From: Paracentrotus lividus
Taxonomy: Eukaryota; Echinodermata; Echinoidea; Camarodonta; Echinidae
Direction: 5' to 3'
Assembly (NCBI GenBank): GCA_940671915.1
Contig: CALNVZ010003426.1
Coordinates: 13,041,918 to 13,105,917, forward strand
Length of the DNA: 64,000 bases
Notes under the pieces: generated by a model
Database searches by the model: none
Seen by the model: the letters and a program-made list of their open reading frames with translations, nothing else
Told to the model about the DNA's origin: nothing
Shown: piece by piece, positions 12,365 to 23,225 of the stretch
Layout of the letters: every line of letters starts with the position of its first letter
Numbering within the stretch: position 1 is the stretch's first letter
Translations under genes and position numbers: made by a program

Positions 12365-15300
12365 CAATCCACCCCCTTTCACAAACTCATTTGAGTTCAT
12401 GAGGAGTGGATATATGTAGCATATAATTGTTGCTATTTTGTCCGCGAGAGGGCAATGTTTCTAAATGTAGTGTCAGCATGATAGAGCTTATCTGAAGGTT
12501 CGTCTTCCTATGGTTCTCTGAGTCGATGACGACTGTGGCGTGGAAATGCCCCCCCCCCCCTTCCCCAATCCCCAAATGGAAAACAATGAAGGAAAATACA
12601 GGGGTAAATGAGAATATGTCACAAGCCGCTTTACTTCTTTTGTAATGCCCGCACACTATCTTTGTTTTTCATCACATTAATATGACTTTTTGTAATTTTT
12701 TTCCCCTACATCCCAAATAACGATTCAACAAATTCTATAAGCGCTGTATCCAAAGCTAAACAATCATAATTTTAAAAAGATATATAAACATGATAAACTA
12801 CATGGGTAATATAATTGATGATAGAAAGGCCATACATGTGCGTACATCATAATGCCCGAGTTTGTTTCTATCCTTCGGGTATATGTCAGGTTTATTGTTT
12901 CTGACCAACACCGATATAGGGTTTTCCACAGCTCAGTCGGTAAGAGCGCCTGTCTAGCAATCCGGAGGTCTCAGGTTCAAGTTCCGCTAGAATTCCATTT
13001 TTTCCAAATTTTCATACGAGGAGACCATGATATGATATGGTACAATCGATACATAAATGTCGATGGTTGTCCCATATCTTCAAAATATCACAATGAAAGT
13101 CTAACCCCAACAAACATACACTCAATATGTATTCACGCTTGTGTTAATTCCAATAGAAGTTTACACAACATTTGTGTGTTTGTTTGTTGTTTTCAATCAA
13201 CAACCTGCATGACCAAATTGCATGTCTCTGCAAAATTGTGTCTTGTAGCATAGACTAGTGACAACCGAGTACGTCAAAATGCCAATCATCATTATCATAT
13301 ATGATTGGCAGGTATTGAGCATTGCTATCCCAGTGTGTCAGCGCGGCGTGTTATGCCAATATTCATTATTGTTGGAATTAAGTAGCAATTTCAACATTAT
13401 CTACCCTGAGGGGCTTACATGAACTACCCGACTACCTTGATGGACGGGCTGCGGCTATGTGGACTACTCCGAACCATCCAATAAACCTCACTTTTGAACA
13501 TTACTTTTATTCAATGTCACAGGAAGAAGTTATCTATAAAATGCAGTATTCCTTCTATAGTTTTCTCTGAATTTTAATTTGAACGTCTGAAATAAAGTTT
13601 TAAAAAATTGATAAAACTGGTTCAATTGAATCAACAGAATTCGAAAACTTTCGTATTTTTTACAGAAACTCTGCCGAAGATAATTACAAAATGATTATAT
13701 GCTTATTTTCGGTAAAGGATTTTTTGGTATCAAATCAAATTTCAAATCTTTTGAGTGACGTCAAAATATTTTATCATAATCGGAATACATTGCACATCAC
13801 GTGGCCAACGATGTTCTCTTTTTTTTGGGGGGGGGGGTAGGGGGGTTGGGGATGAAAAGGCAGAGTCGAAATAAAGCAATCATAAATCAGTTCATCAATA
13901 TATGTTTAAGATCTAGTATCATCGCGTTACTAAAATTAATCTATTTGTTTGTTTTCATCGGTTATGTTGGAATTTTACCGGTCGTAAAAAGGACGATAGG
14001 GTTCGCTTCACCATAAATCTAAGAGATCTTTGGGGTAGTTTGAAACAAAAACAAGGACGTTGCTATGAATAACCTTATCTTATAGATGGCCATAATGAAA
14101 ATTATTGCTGCTGTATTCGTTAATTCATATTTCAATGCTATCTGATACTGATTGTGAAAAAATACCGTTGCGACAACAAGGATTTGAAAATAGGGGGCGA
14201 CCCCAAAAATGCGAAAAATATGGGACAGAGTTGACATTTTTCGATTTGAACATGGACATTCAATGAGTGATTTTCCACTAAAAAAGGAGGGGCAAGCCTC
14301 TTGCACCCTGCCTGTACCACAACTGACTCATTCTGTTAATGAACTGCAAAGATTAATGAAAGATATGGAGGTCAAAGCTATTACAGGATGCCATCGAAAG
14401 GCATTATACATCATGTAGGCCTACATGTTGCATGTGCCTGAAAAGATAATGGATTCGGACAAGATATTAACGATGCCAACGGAAAAAGAACGCCGAAATT
14501 TTATTCACTTTCCAGGTCAAATCGTCCCTCAATTTTTTATTTTTTTAAATATATTTTCCCCCTTATTTCTGATTCATTGACAGACGTTTCCGTTTCATTG
14601 TAACCGTGTGTTATTACAAGGCCTAAAAGCCACCTCTCCGATTAGATGACAATGGACCCCCAACTAGCCAGGCAAACACCTTGCTTTTATCCCTCAGAAA
14701 ATAGGCCTCATCAGCCGGAAAATATGGGGGCGAAGAGTGACATTTTCGACGTTTTCGCCAAAAAAGGGGTACAAATAAATAATTTTAGTCGTGAATTAAG
14801 AGGAATACGAGCTTGCTATTTGTATGTTTTGCGTCTTTCTTCGTGTTTTCAATGACACGCGTTTATTGTTCAGGGAGGGGAAACAAGAAATTGCGGTTAT
14901 TTTTTTTTATTATTATTATTATTTTACCTTTTATTCGCGTTTGGGACGGAGGTTGAAACTAAGAATTAAAAAGGAAACATGACAGAATTTTTATTCAAAA
15001 TTTAATCAGAAATATAATGACGAAAGTGCTGTTCTCGATGATAATCCTCTTTCCAAACGGTCAAAAATCTGCCCGACCTATCACACACTGTTCCTGATTC
15101 CATTATAAGGCCTGGTTAAGATTGACGATTCATCTGTCATTCACTTAAAAGAAAAAACCGTCAAATTACTTTCTAAGACATGGAAAAACATCTTAAAATA
15201 TTGCAAACTTTATATTTTTCTTGCAAAAATGGATTCTAAAATTATAAGAAAACTTGTATTTAGAATGTTGGGCCAATTATCCTGCTATATAATGCATAAT

Positions 15301-15540
15301 AATTCTTTTGTTCTTACTCGATTTACTTGCTCGTAGATGACCAATGACATACAGACAATACAGAATATACGACATAATAACGAACACAAATTAATTGTTT
15401 GATTAGCTAATGATTGAATTATTAAAAGTGACTTCGATGAATGTAAATCATATTCCTTACACATGCATCAAACTTTGCTTCAAAAGCTTTAAATGTTGCC
15501 CCTTGCGAACGGTTGTCGACCTTCCAAAAATAGCTTCATG
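12365..15540. other. Non-coding stretch with one tRNA-like segment
   Basis: Apart from the tRNA-like sequence at 12920-12997 there are only short frames, poly-C (12549), poly-G (13829-13838) and AT-rich DNA. A perfect 16-bp palindrome, catgtaggcctacatg, lies at 14413-14428. I see no gene. Confidence 0.6.
12920..12997 (+). pseudogene. tRNA-like sequence (tRNA pseudogene or SINE head)
   Basis: The segment has an A-box-like agctcagtcggtaagagc and a B-box-like ggttcaagttcc at tRNA spacing. Between them is a possible anticodon loop ctagcaa, which would give AGC (Ala). The anticodon and T stems contain mismatches, and the acceptor ends (gggttttcc...aattcca) pair poorly. It is better read as a decayed tRNA or the head of a tRNA-derived SINE than as a working gene. 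Confidence 0.6.
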
Positions 15541-16144
15541 CACTGTTAAAACGCGGTTTAAAAATTTCGCTGTTTAAAAAAATGTTGGTTTAAAAGTTAA
15601 ACATTCTTGTTTAATATTTAAACATTGTTGTTTAAAACCAGAAAAGAGAGGTTTTATAGCCTCAAAAAAGACCTGTTTAGAGATCAGAGTTTGGATATTA
15701 AACAGTTTTGTTTAAACAGGCCGAGGCAAATGTCAAGTGATTGTCATGAGCTAAGGGCATCACTCGTTACAATCATATGGAAGGTAAATCGGCGCAACAT
15801 TTCAATCATGACGGAGGACTTGAGCCTCCCACATTAAATTCGTATATGTACAGAGGTGTTGGCTCAGTGGACAGAGCGTCTGCCTTATAATCGAAAGGTC
15901 GTGAGTTCGATACCCGGCCGCGTACGTTAACCAAAAGTTGGAGCGTTTTTATTTTTGGAGAGAAGCGTTAAACAATACTGTTGATATTTTAAACAACAGG
16001 TTGCTTAAATTTTTAAACAACAAGAGTCTTGAAGTTTTAAACAACTACAGGTTGTTTAATTTCTAAACAACGCTGTGCGATTCACCGGTTAACAACGCAG
16101 TTGTTTAAGATTTTAAACAACTTGTTTAATTTTTTCTAACAGTG
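15541..16144. mobile_element. TIR element CACTGTTA...TAACAGTG with many GTTTAAA subterminal repeats
   Basis: The outer ends are inverse copies of CACTGTTA. Both halves are filled with GTTTAA/TTAAAC words, mostly GTTTAAA on the left and TTTAAAC on the right, about 18 in total, giving overall inverted symmetry. A tRNA-like segment sits in the right-centre at 15851-15926. There is no protein-coding frame. It is a non-autonomous DNA element (604 bp), possibly with a SINE inserted. I could not identify a convincing target duplication. Confidence 0.7.
15851..15926 (+). pseudogene. tRNA-like sequence inside the CACTGTTA element
   Basis: The A box tggctcagtgg is close to consensus, and the B-box region gagttcgataccc follows at the right spacing. 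The presumed anticodon loop is cttataa (anticodon TAT). The anticodon stem is poorly paired, so a functional tRNA is unlikely, but internal Pol III promoter boxes may remain. Confidence 0.6.
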
Positions 16145-16277
16145 TGCAAATTAATATTAGTTTTATTACATTTCTTGCCTCCCGGTCTATTCCGCTCATT
16201 ATCGCCCACGTAGGCCTATGTTGTCAAACATGACTGGATATGACATTCATTAGTATCAACCAGATAACATATAATTA

Positions 16278-16895
16278 GGGTTGGGCAAATAATTACTTTT
16301 TACTGAGAAGTTATTTCAAACAAGATGTTTCTATAGTCAAATTTGATGTAGAATCCAAAAATGACAATTATTTTTGTGTACGATGATGTCTGACGTCGCT
16401 AAAGTGCAAAAAACCGAAATAGTGTATTTTGCCCATTCATCACACACTTTATAGGTATAAACCGGTTTTATTTTGTTTCTTTATGGATTTTGATAGTCTA
16501 GAAGTTCAAATCTGACAATTTTATCATGACTTAATGTACCTAGTATGTGTTACAGGTGTTATTTAGTGATTTTGATATGAGGTGATTTTTGCTCGATGTT
16601 GCCTGAAACTAACTACCAAGCTATACTAACAGTCAACTTAGGTAGCATTAATCATGTTGGATTAATCATGTTGGGTTCCCTGACACCAAAATCCATATAA
16701 AAACGTAATAAAAGTGGTTTATACAAAGTGTGATAATTGGGCAAAATACGCCATTTCGGCGGCCATTTTGGTTTTTTGCACTTTAGCGACGTAAGACGTC
16801 ATCGTAAGCAAAAATAATTGTCATTTTCAGTTTCTACATCGAATTTTACTGTAGAAACAACTTGTTTGAAAAAAAAGTTGAGATTCGCCGAACCC
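16278..16895. mobile_element. Fold-back TIR element, GGGTT ends, TA-flanked
   Basis: Arms of roughly 170-190 bp face each other. For example, gacgtcgctaaagtgcaaaaaacc at about 16392 is inverted at about 16772-16795, and aatgacaattatttttg at about 16360 is inverted at about 16814-16830. The ends are GGGTT and AACCC with TA on both sides. The element is 618 bp and non-coding. Confidence 0.85.
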
Positions 16896-17991
16896 TAATA
16901 TAATTGCTCTTATTTAAGTAATCTGTTTTGTAATTTGTATTTATTTAAAATGTAGGCCTATTAATTAACAATAATGAGCAAATGTCCCTCATACGTAAAT
17001 TTTCCATATTTCAAACTTGGTTTTCAGAACAATGCTTGAATATTTCTCGTGTGAGGTTTTGACCTGACGAACAATTAATTCACGCAAAAATGGAACAAAC
17101 ATTAATTTCATTACAAGTCGAATACAATTCCCTTCTTCTTCTTATTTTATCGCCCACTTACGATCAAACACGTCTATAGCCCGATGAGGATGTCATTCCT
17201 TAATGTGAATTATGCAGAAGATTAGCTGAAATATTGTTTTGTTAATGTGACATGAATAATGTCAGACAACAGTAGTCACTTTAAATGGGGTGGGAGGAAT
17301 CTCCCTCAATTAAACCTGCCATTAGTGGTTAAATATTCGGTCAGATAATGGGGTGTACGTAATAAAGATAGGCCATATAAATTCTAGTGCTCCAAAGTAA
17401 TTAAGTAACAATTCAGATTTTTAGTTTTAAAATATGATTATGATTCGAATTAAATGATCTTCGCTTCGGCGCCAGTACTGACCTATATCCGACATGTCCA
17501 AGGAATGTATGATATTATAAATATAGTCATAGTAGTGGGAGAGTTAATAGTTGCCCTTTCGTGTGTGGGTGAAAGAGGTTTATTCCAAAATGGATTAAAC
17601 CTACTTTTGCGTAAAACTGAAATGTGGAAGGCAGCCATAATACCCAGGTAGGTATATGTCTTTGGAAAACTCCTCATTATGGCAATTCCACAGGTTGGAC
17701 GAGACATCAGAAAAAGAAATGTGCCTCAAAACTCAAATTCTTGTTTTAACACTTATTTAGCTAATTTATGGATGTTCAAAAATCATAAAATGTCTTTAAA
17801 AGTTCGCTGATTCCTTGAGATCTCAAACACTTATTTAAAATTGCATACAATGTGTGCTTTATAGAGACAAGAAAATATCACTTAAATGTACTTGTCAGTT
17901 TATATTTGTTACACGAACCTTTCTACTCTTGCTTTCTAAGCGCCATGATGAACGCCGACATGCGGACCTGTGCGCTATCGAAAGTAGCCAC

Positions 17992-18052
<61 letters not shown>

Positions 18053-18179
18053 CGAGCTCGTATTAAAAGGAAAAAAGAGAGCTACATCTCGATTCGTTTC
18101 TCGTTCTTTCTTTCGCGTGTATAAAAAGGTGAATCACTGCTCAACACGTTCGCCGAGGGGCCATATTTCATTTTATATA
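16896..18179. other. AT-rich sequence with an (ATT)n tract
   Basis: No gene was seen. An (att)n microsatellite of about 20 units lies at 17992-18052, and frames through it encode only Ile or Tyr runs. Confidence 0.7.
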
Positions 18180-20146
18180 AACACAACACAAAAAGAAAGT
18201 TCCCCCTATTTCAGATATCAGTCATTTTTGAACCAGGAGGAATTTTAAAAATCTAATTATATGTCCAAGTAGGGAATTTAATTAGCCACAATGGGAGCGA
18301 ATTTTAGGAAAAATCATCAAGTCATGCTTCAGTGAGAAATGGTTGAATGCAAAAATGTCATTTCTTGAAGTTCGCAAGCCTAAAATGGCAACTTTAATTC
18401 AATGATAACGGACCCATTTTCAGATTTTAAACATTTAACACGTCAGAATGTATGCAAAACGTGCTTCCCAATATACGGAAACGAAATTTGCGTCAAATTT
18501 CACGGTTGAGTAAGCATGCAGCAAAAATTGCCCAAACTGACATTTTTACTTCTTTGCCATGGTATAATTGATCAAATATGAGGGAATTTCTGTTTTGGAA
18601 GTGTATACAACCAATATCCATTCATTCACGGTTGAATGAACCCATCAAACAACCAAAAAATAGGCCATTTTAGAATTACGAAATGCATTGCAGTAATTGT
18701 ATGCACTAGAAAGAATCTCAGTAACATTTTTTGGGTTGTATTTATATTCTTTGGGCACATGTCAATGATCCTATGGCATTTATTTACAAATTTATGCTTC
18801 AGTTAGCACGTGAAACTGGAAAATCCCTTTTCTCACATATGGACTAAAATTCAAATTCTTACATTTATTCAATATAACAATTCTTTTTGGGAAGTACTTT
18901 TGATTTTATTTTCACAAAAATCCCGATGTTTCACGCCTCAGTGGGCACAAAATACAAGAAAATCATGAAAATAAGAAGAAAGTTTGGGGCTTCGTCATGG
19001 TTCAGTGACTTTTCGAATACGTAATTTGAATCAAGATCATGTTAGCGAGAGATCAGTTGAAGCTGTGTGCCAAGTTTCGTGACATAACTCACAGTAGAAT
19101 TAACAATAATCATTAATGAAATTGGCCGAATTTCACATTGTCAGGTATTGATTTCCTCCTCCATAGACTTTATGTACAGAGGTTTAACAAAAGTTTAACA
19201 AAAGTGAAATTTGGCATATTTTAATTGTCAGTTTTTGTCCATTTGACTGTAAAGTATTTTTAAAACTTTGCACATAGCTTCAACTGGTCTCTAACTAACA
19301 TGATCTTGATTCAAATTACGTATTCGAAAAGTCACTAAACCATGACGAAGCCCTAAAATTTCTTCTCATTTTCATGATTTTCTTGTATCTTGTGTCCACT
19401 GAGGCGTGAAAAATCGGGATTTTTATGAAAATAAAATCAAAGTTACTCCCCGAAAAGAATTGTTATATTCAATCAAAGTAAGAATTTGAATTTTAGTCCA
19501 TATGTGAGAAAAGGGCTTTTCCAGTCTCACGTGCTCACTGAAGCATGAATTTGTAAATAAATACCATAGGATCATTGACCAAAGAATATAAATACAATCC
19601 AAGAAATGTTATTGAGATTATTTCTATTGCATAAAATTACTGCGATGCGTTTTCGTAATTCTAAAATGGCCTATTTTTTGGTTGTTTGATGGGTTCATTC
19701 AACCGTGAATGAATGGATATTGGTTGTATACACTTCCAAAACAGTAATTCCCTCATATTTGATCGATTATACCATGGCAAAGAAGTAAAAATGGCAGGTT
19801 GGGCAATTCTTGCTGCATGCTCACTCAACCGTGAAATTCGACGCAAATTTCTTTTCCGTAAATTGGGAAGCAAGTTTTGCATACATTCTGACGTGTAAAC
19901 TGTTTAAAATCTGAAAATGGGTCCGTTGTCATTGAATCAAAGTTGCAATTTTAGGCTTGCGAACTTCAAAAAATGACATTTTTGCATTCAACCATTGCTC
20001 ACTGAAGCATGACTTGGTAATTTTTCCTAAAATTCGTTCCCATTGTAGTTAATTAAATTTTCTACATGGACATATTTTTTCAAATCCTCCTGGTTCAAAA
20101 ATTATTGAAATCTGAAATAGGGGGAACTTTCTTTTTGTGTTGTGTT
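18180..20146. mobile_element. 2-kb palindromic fold-back element, TIR starts AACACAACAC
   Basis: Nearly the whole 1967 bp is an inverted repeat. The left arm of about 950 bp is matched by the right arm around an axis near 19163, with a short unpaired loop. Matching points include agaaagttccccctatttcag at 18194 against its inverse at about 20110. The block cattcacggttgaatgaaccc at about 18622 is also inverted, at about 19693. TA flanks both ends and the insertion lies in TATA-rich DNA. There is no transposase. A related shorter copy is at 37473-38755. Confidence 0.9.
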
Positions 20147-20284
20147 TATATATATATATATTATCTTTTGATGTATTATCTTTCGATATATTATCTTTTC
20201 GACTAGCGGAGTTCTTTATTTCTACTGTGTATTTCTTCCTTCATACCCTGATCTTTCATTTTGAAGTTCCCTCATGGAGCAATG

Positions 20285-20400
20285 CAGCGCTTTGTATCCC
20301 ATGGAAAAGGCGCTTTATAAATTCAATTATTATTATTATTATTATTATTATCATCATTATTATTATTATCATTATTATCATTGTTAATATTATTATTATA
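20285..20400 (+). repeat. LINE/SINE 3' tail with (ATT)n
   Basis: The sequence gcgctttgtatccc...aaggcgctttataaattcaatt runs into a long (att)n tract. Similar 'GCGCT...(ATT)n' tails occur at 50077-50160 (plus) and in reverse at about 30320-30390, 44433-44495 and 61025-61090. The 30.3-kb tail lies downstream of a LINE reverse transcriptase relic, which suggests that this is a LINE-type 3' end shared with SINEs. Confidence 0.65.
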
Positions 20401-22168
20401 ATATATATACATATATATATATATCACAGCTTTAAGATTTAGTAGTTGTTTTAAGCTTCGTGGCCCCTTGTAGTTTAATTCATTATTGCTGCACGTTGCA
20501 TAAATCTGCGGATTATCACTGTCAAGTTGTCTGCTTAGGTTTTATCAAACCAGACAAGAGGATTTCACAAAATAACTCATCACCACAGCAGGGGACATGT
20601 GAAATATTTATTGTTTTGATAACCTGTGTTGAAAGGCAGTGATACCCTTCAAAAAGCTCCCCAATAAATTTACTTTGAAGGAAAAAAATGAGAAGCGATC
20701 AATGACATTGTCAAGGGCTTTTTTTTTTTTTTTTTAGCCTTCGATTACATTCATGATTTGTTAAAATGTGCCCCAATTACGTTTTAAAGCGAAGGTGAAA
20801 TAAGTTATGTACCAAAAAACAAGATTCACGAATAAGTAATACGAACTAAATATTTAAAAAACACACTATTAAAAACACTTTAATATTAAAACGTCCGACA
20901 AGGTGATGCTAAAAGGTAACACAGTATTTCGGAGCGGCGGTGAATTTGTTTTTGCCGTAACCACGAAATCCATCAGCTATGATAAAAATAAATCCCCTAT
21001 TCTGTCATGTCTGTCACGGATATACCAACTTAGGTATCACAAAATAAACTTCTATACTAAATTAATCATTATTTATATCATTACATAACACTTCGATCCG
21101 GATGTTATGCTCTTTATCTGGTTTATTATGACAGATAGCTGAAGATAGCTCTTCAACATTTCAACAAGATGAGCACACGATAGGGTCTAGCCTGAATCTT
21201 CATCCGGTGACGGATGACATACCAATAGGGCCATCCCTTTAGTTTGTTTGTTAGTTCCGATTGATAGGTATGATGAACGGAAATGTTTTATAAGCGCTTG
21301 ATGACAGAATATGATATCATATACTCAAAGCAAAAAAAAGGGACATGATCATAACTCTATGTGAGTTATTAGCTTGTGATTCTGAAGAGAAACGATTGGA
21401 CTCGACAAAATACGCCCGTTATACTTTATAGTTAGCTGTTTTAACCGTTCCTAGTCCTGATCGAGACAGGTTTGAGATATTTTGTTAACAGTTTGCATAA
21501 AGTTTATAACGCCTTTGTTTTCATGGAGTAAGAACCAAGTTCCTTTAGTTTTGCCTAAAGCTATCAATTTAATATGCATTCGAGCTATCGCCATTCCCCG
21601 GAACAAGATTATGAATAAGAAATGGTTTTGATTGGAAGTATAGGCTACGATGTAGACCTACCGGGTATTTGGCGTAACTGTTCCATTTACCAATTGAAGG
21701 GGGGGGGTTTCAGTTTACTTTTATTTTGGATCGGAAATGAAGATCACCTTTCAAAAGCAATGCTTAGTTTCTAAATAGACACCCAATCGTAATAACATCC
21801 GTTAATAGAAGATAGACCCCTGTATAAACTTCCCTCTTGGACATACAAGAACGCTCTACGAAAACATTGCAGAGTGGTGTCGGTTTTACGTTGTTTGTTT
21901 ACACGGGACACAATAGGCGGAGACCTGAGAAACAGTAACACCACATCGCGTCTGCGAGTGGTTCAAAGTTTTCGAACTTAGCAACTTTCATTAGAATATT
22001 GGAGCATTGGGAGTTATTGGGGAACAAGATTTTCACATTTATGCTGCGTGGTTAATAGGAGTAGACTTACCGGATCATCTAATCCCCTGTATTCCAAGGA
22101 GGATTTTTATGGAGGGTGCAAATGGGATAAAGATGTGGCTGAAAACACGCACTTGCATTTCTGTTTGG
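20401..22168. other. No recognisable gene
   Basis: AT-rich single-copy-looking DNA with short frames only. A poly-G run is at about 21702. The stretch ends at the large gap. Confidence 0.6.
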
Positions 22169-22963
22169 NNNNNNNNNNNNNNNNNNNNNNNNNNNNNNNN
22201 NNNNNNNNNNNNNNNNNNNNNNNNNNNNNNNNNNNNNNNNNNNNNNNNNNNNNNNNNNNNNNNNNNNNNNNNNNNNNNNNNNNNNNNNNNNNNNNNNNNN
22301 NNNNNNNNNNNNNNNNNNNNNNNNNNNNNNNNNNNNNNNNNNNNNNNNNNNNNNNNNNNNNNNNNNNNNNNNNNNNNNNNNNNNNNNNNNNNNNNNNNNN
22401 NNNNNNNNNNNNNNNNNNNNNNNNNNNNNNNNNNNNNNNNNNNNNNNNNNNNNNNNNNNNNNNNNNNNNNNNNNNNNNNNNNNNNNNNNNNNNNNNNNNN
22501 NNNNNNNNNNNNNNNNNNNNNNNNNNNNNNNNNNNNNNNNNNNNNNNNNNNNNNNNNNNNNNNNNNNNNNNNNNNNNNNNNNNNNNNNNNNNNNNNNNNN
22601 NNNNNNNNNNNNNNNNNNNNNNNNNNNNNNNNNNNNNNNNNNNNNNNNNNNNNNNNNNNNNNNNNNNNNNNNNNNNNNNNNNNNNNNNNNNNNNNNNNNN
22701 NNNNNNNNNNNNNNNNNNNNNNNNNNNNNNNNNNNNNNNNNNNNNNNNNNNNNNNNNNNNNNNNNNNNNNNNNNNNNNNNNNNNNNNNNNNNNNNNNNNN
22801 NNNNNNNNNNNNNNNNNNNNNNNNNNNNNNNNNNNNNNNNNNNNNNNNNNNNNNNNNNNNNNNNNNNNNNNNNNNNNNNNNNNNNNNNNNNNNNNNNNNN
22901 NNNNNNNNNNNNNNNNNNNNNNNNNNNNNNNNNNNNNNNNNNNNNNNNNNNNNNNNNNNNNNN
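22169..22963. other. Assembly gap (795 N)
   Basis: Continuous N. Any reading frame drawn across it is an artefact. Confidence 0.98.
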
Positions 22964-23039
22964 CCATCATTTTCAACACCTTCTTTGTATATATTTGTCA
23001 TGTCTACTCCATAATCGTCCCGTCTCTTCGTCATCTCTC

Positions 23040-23043
23040 GTTC

Positions 23044-23082
<39 letters not shown>

Positions 23083-23149
23083 AATCTCTCATTCCCGTCT
23101 ATTTTTCTTTGTCTACATGTCTTTAAGTCCTTATAATTTTCATTATCCT

Positions 23150-23189
<40 letters not shown>

Positions 23190-23225
23190 CTCTTGCTCTC
23201 TCTCTCTATCTCTCTCTCTCTTCTC
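23040..23225. repeat. CT microsatellites
   Basis: Two (ct)n blocks at about 23041-23080 and 23154-23222 with a unique spacer between them. Confidence 0.95.

Noticed and set aside
12920-12997. Functional tRNA gene with anticodon AGC
   Set aside because: Anticodon, T and acceptor stems have mismatches. Only the Pol III boxes are tRNA-like.
17852-18124. Frames with long Ile or Tyr runs
   Set aside because: Translation of the (ATT)n tract, with no other support.
22007-23136. Long open frames across 22.0-23.1 kb on both strands
   Set aside because: They consist mainly of N from the assembly gap.
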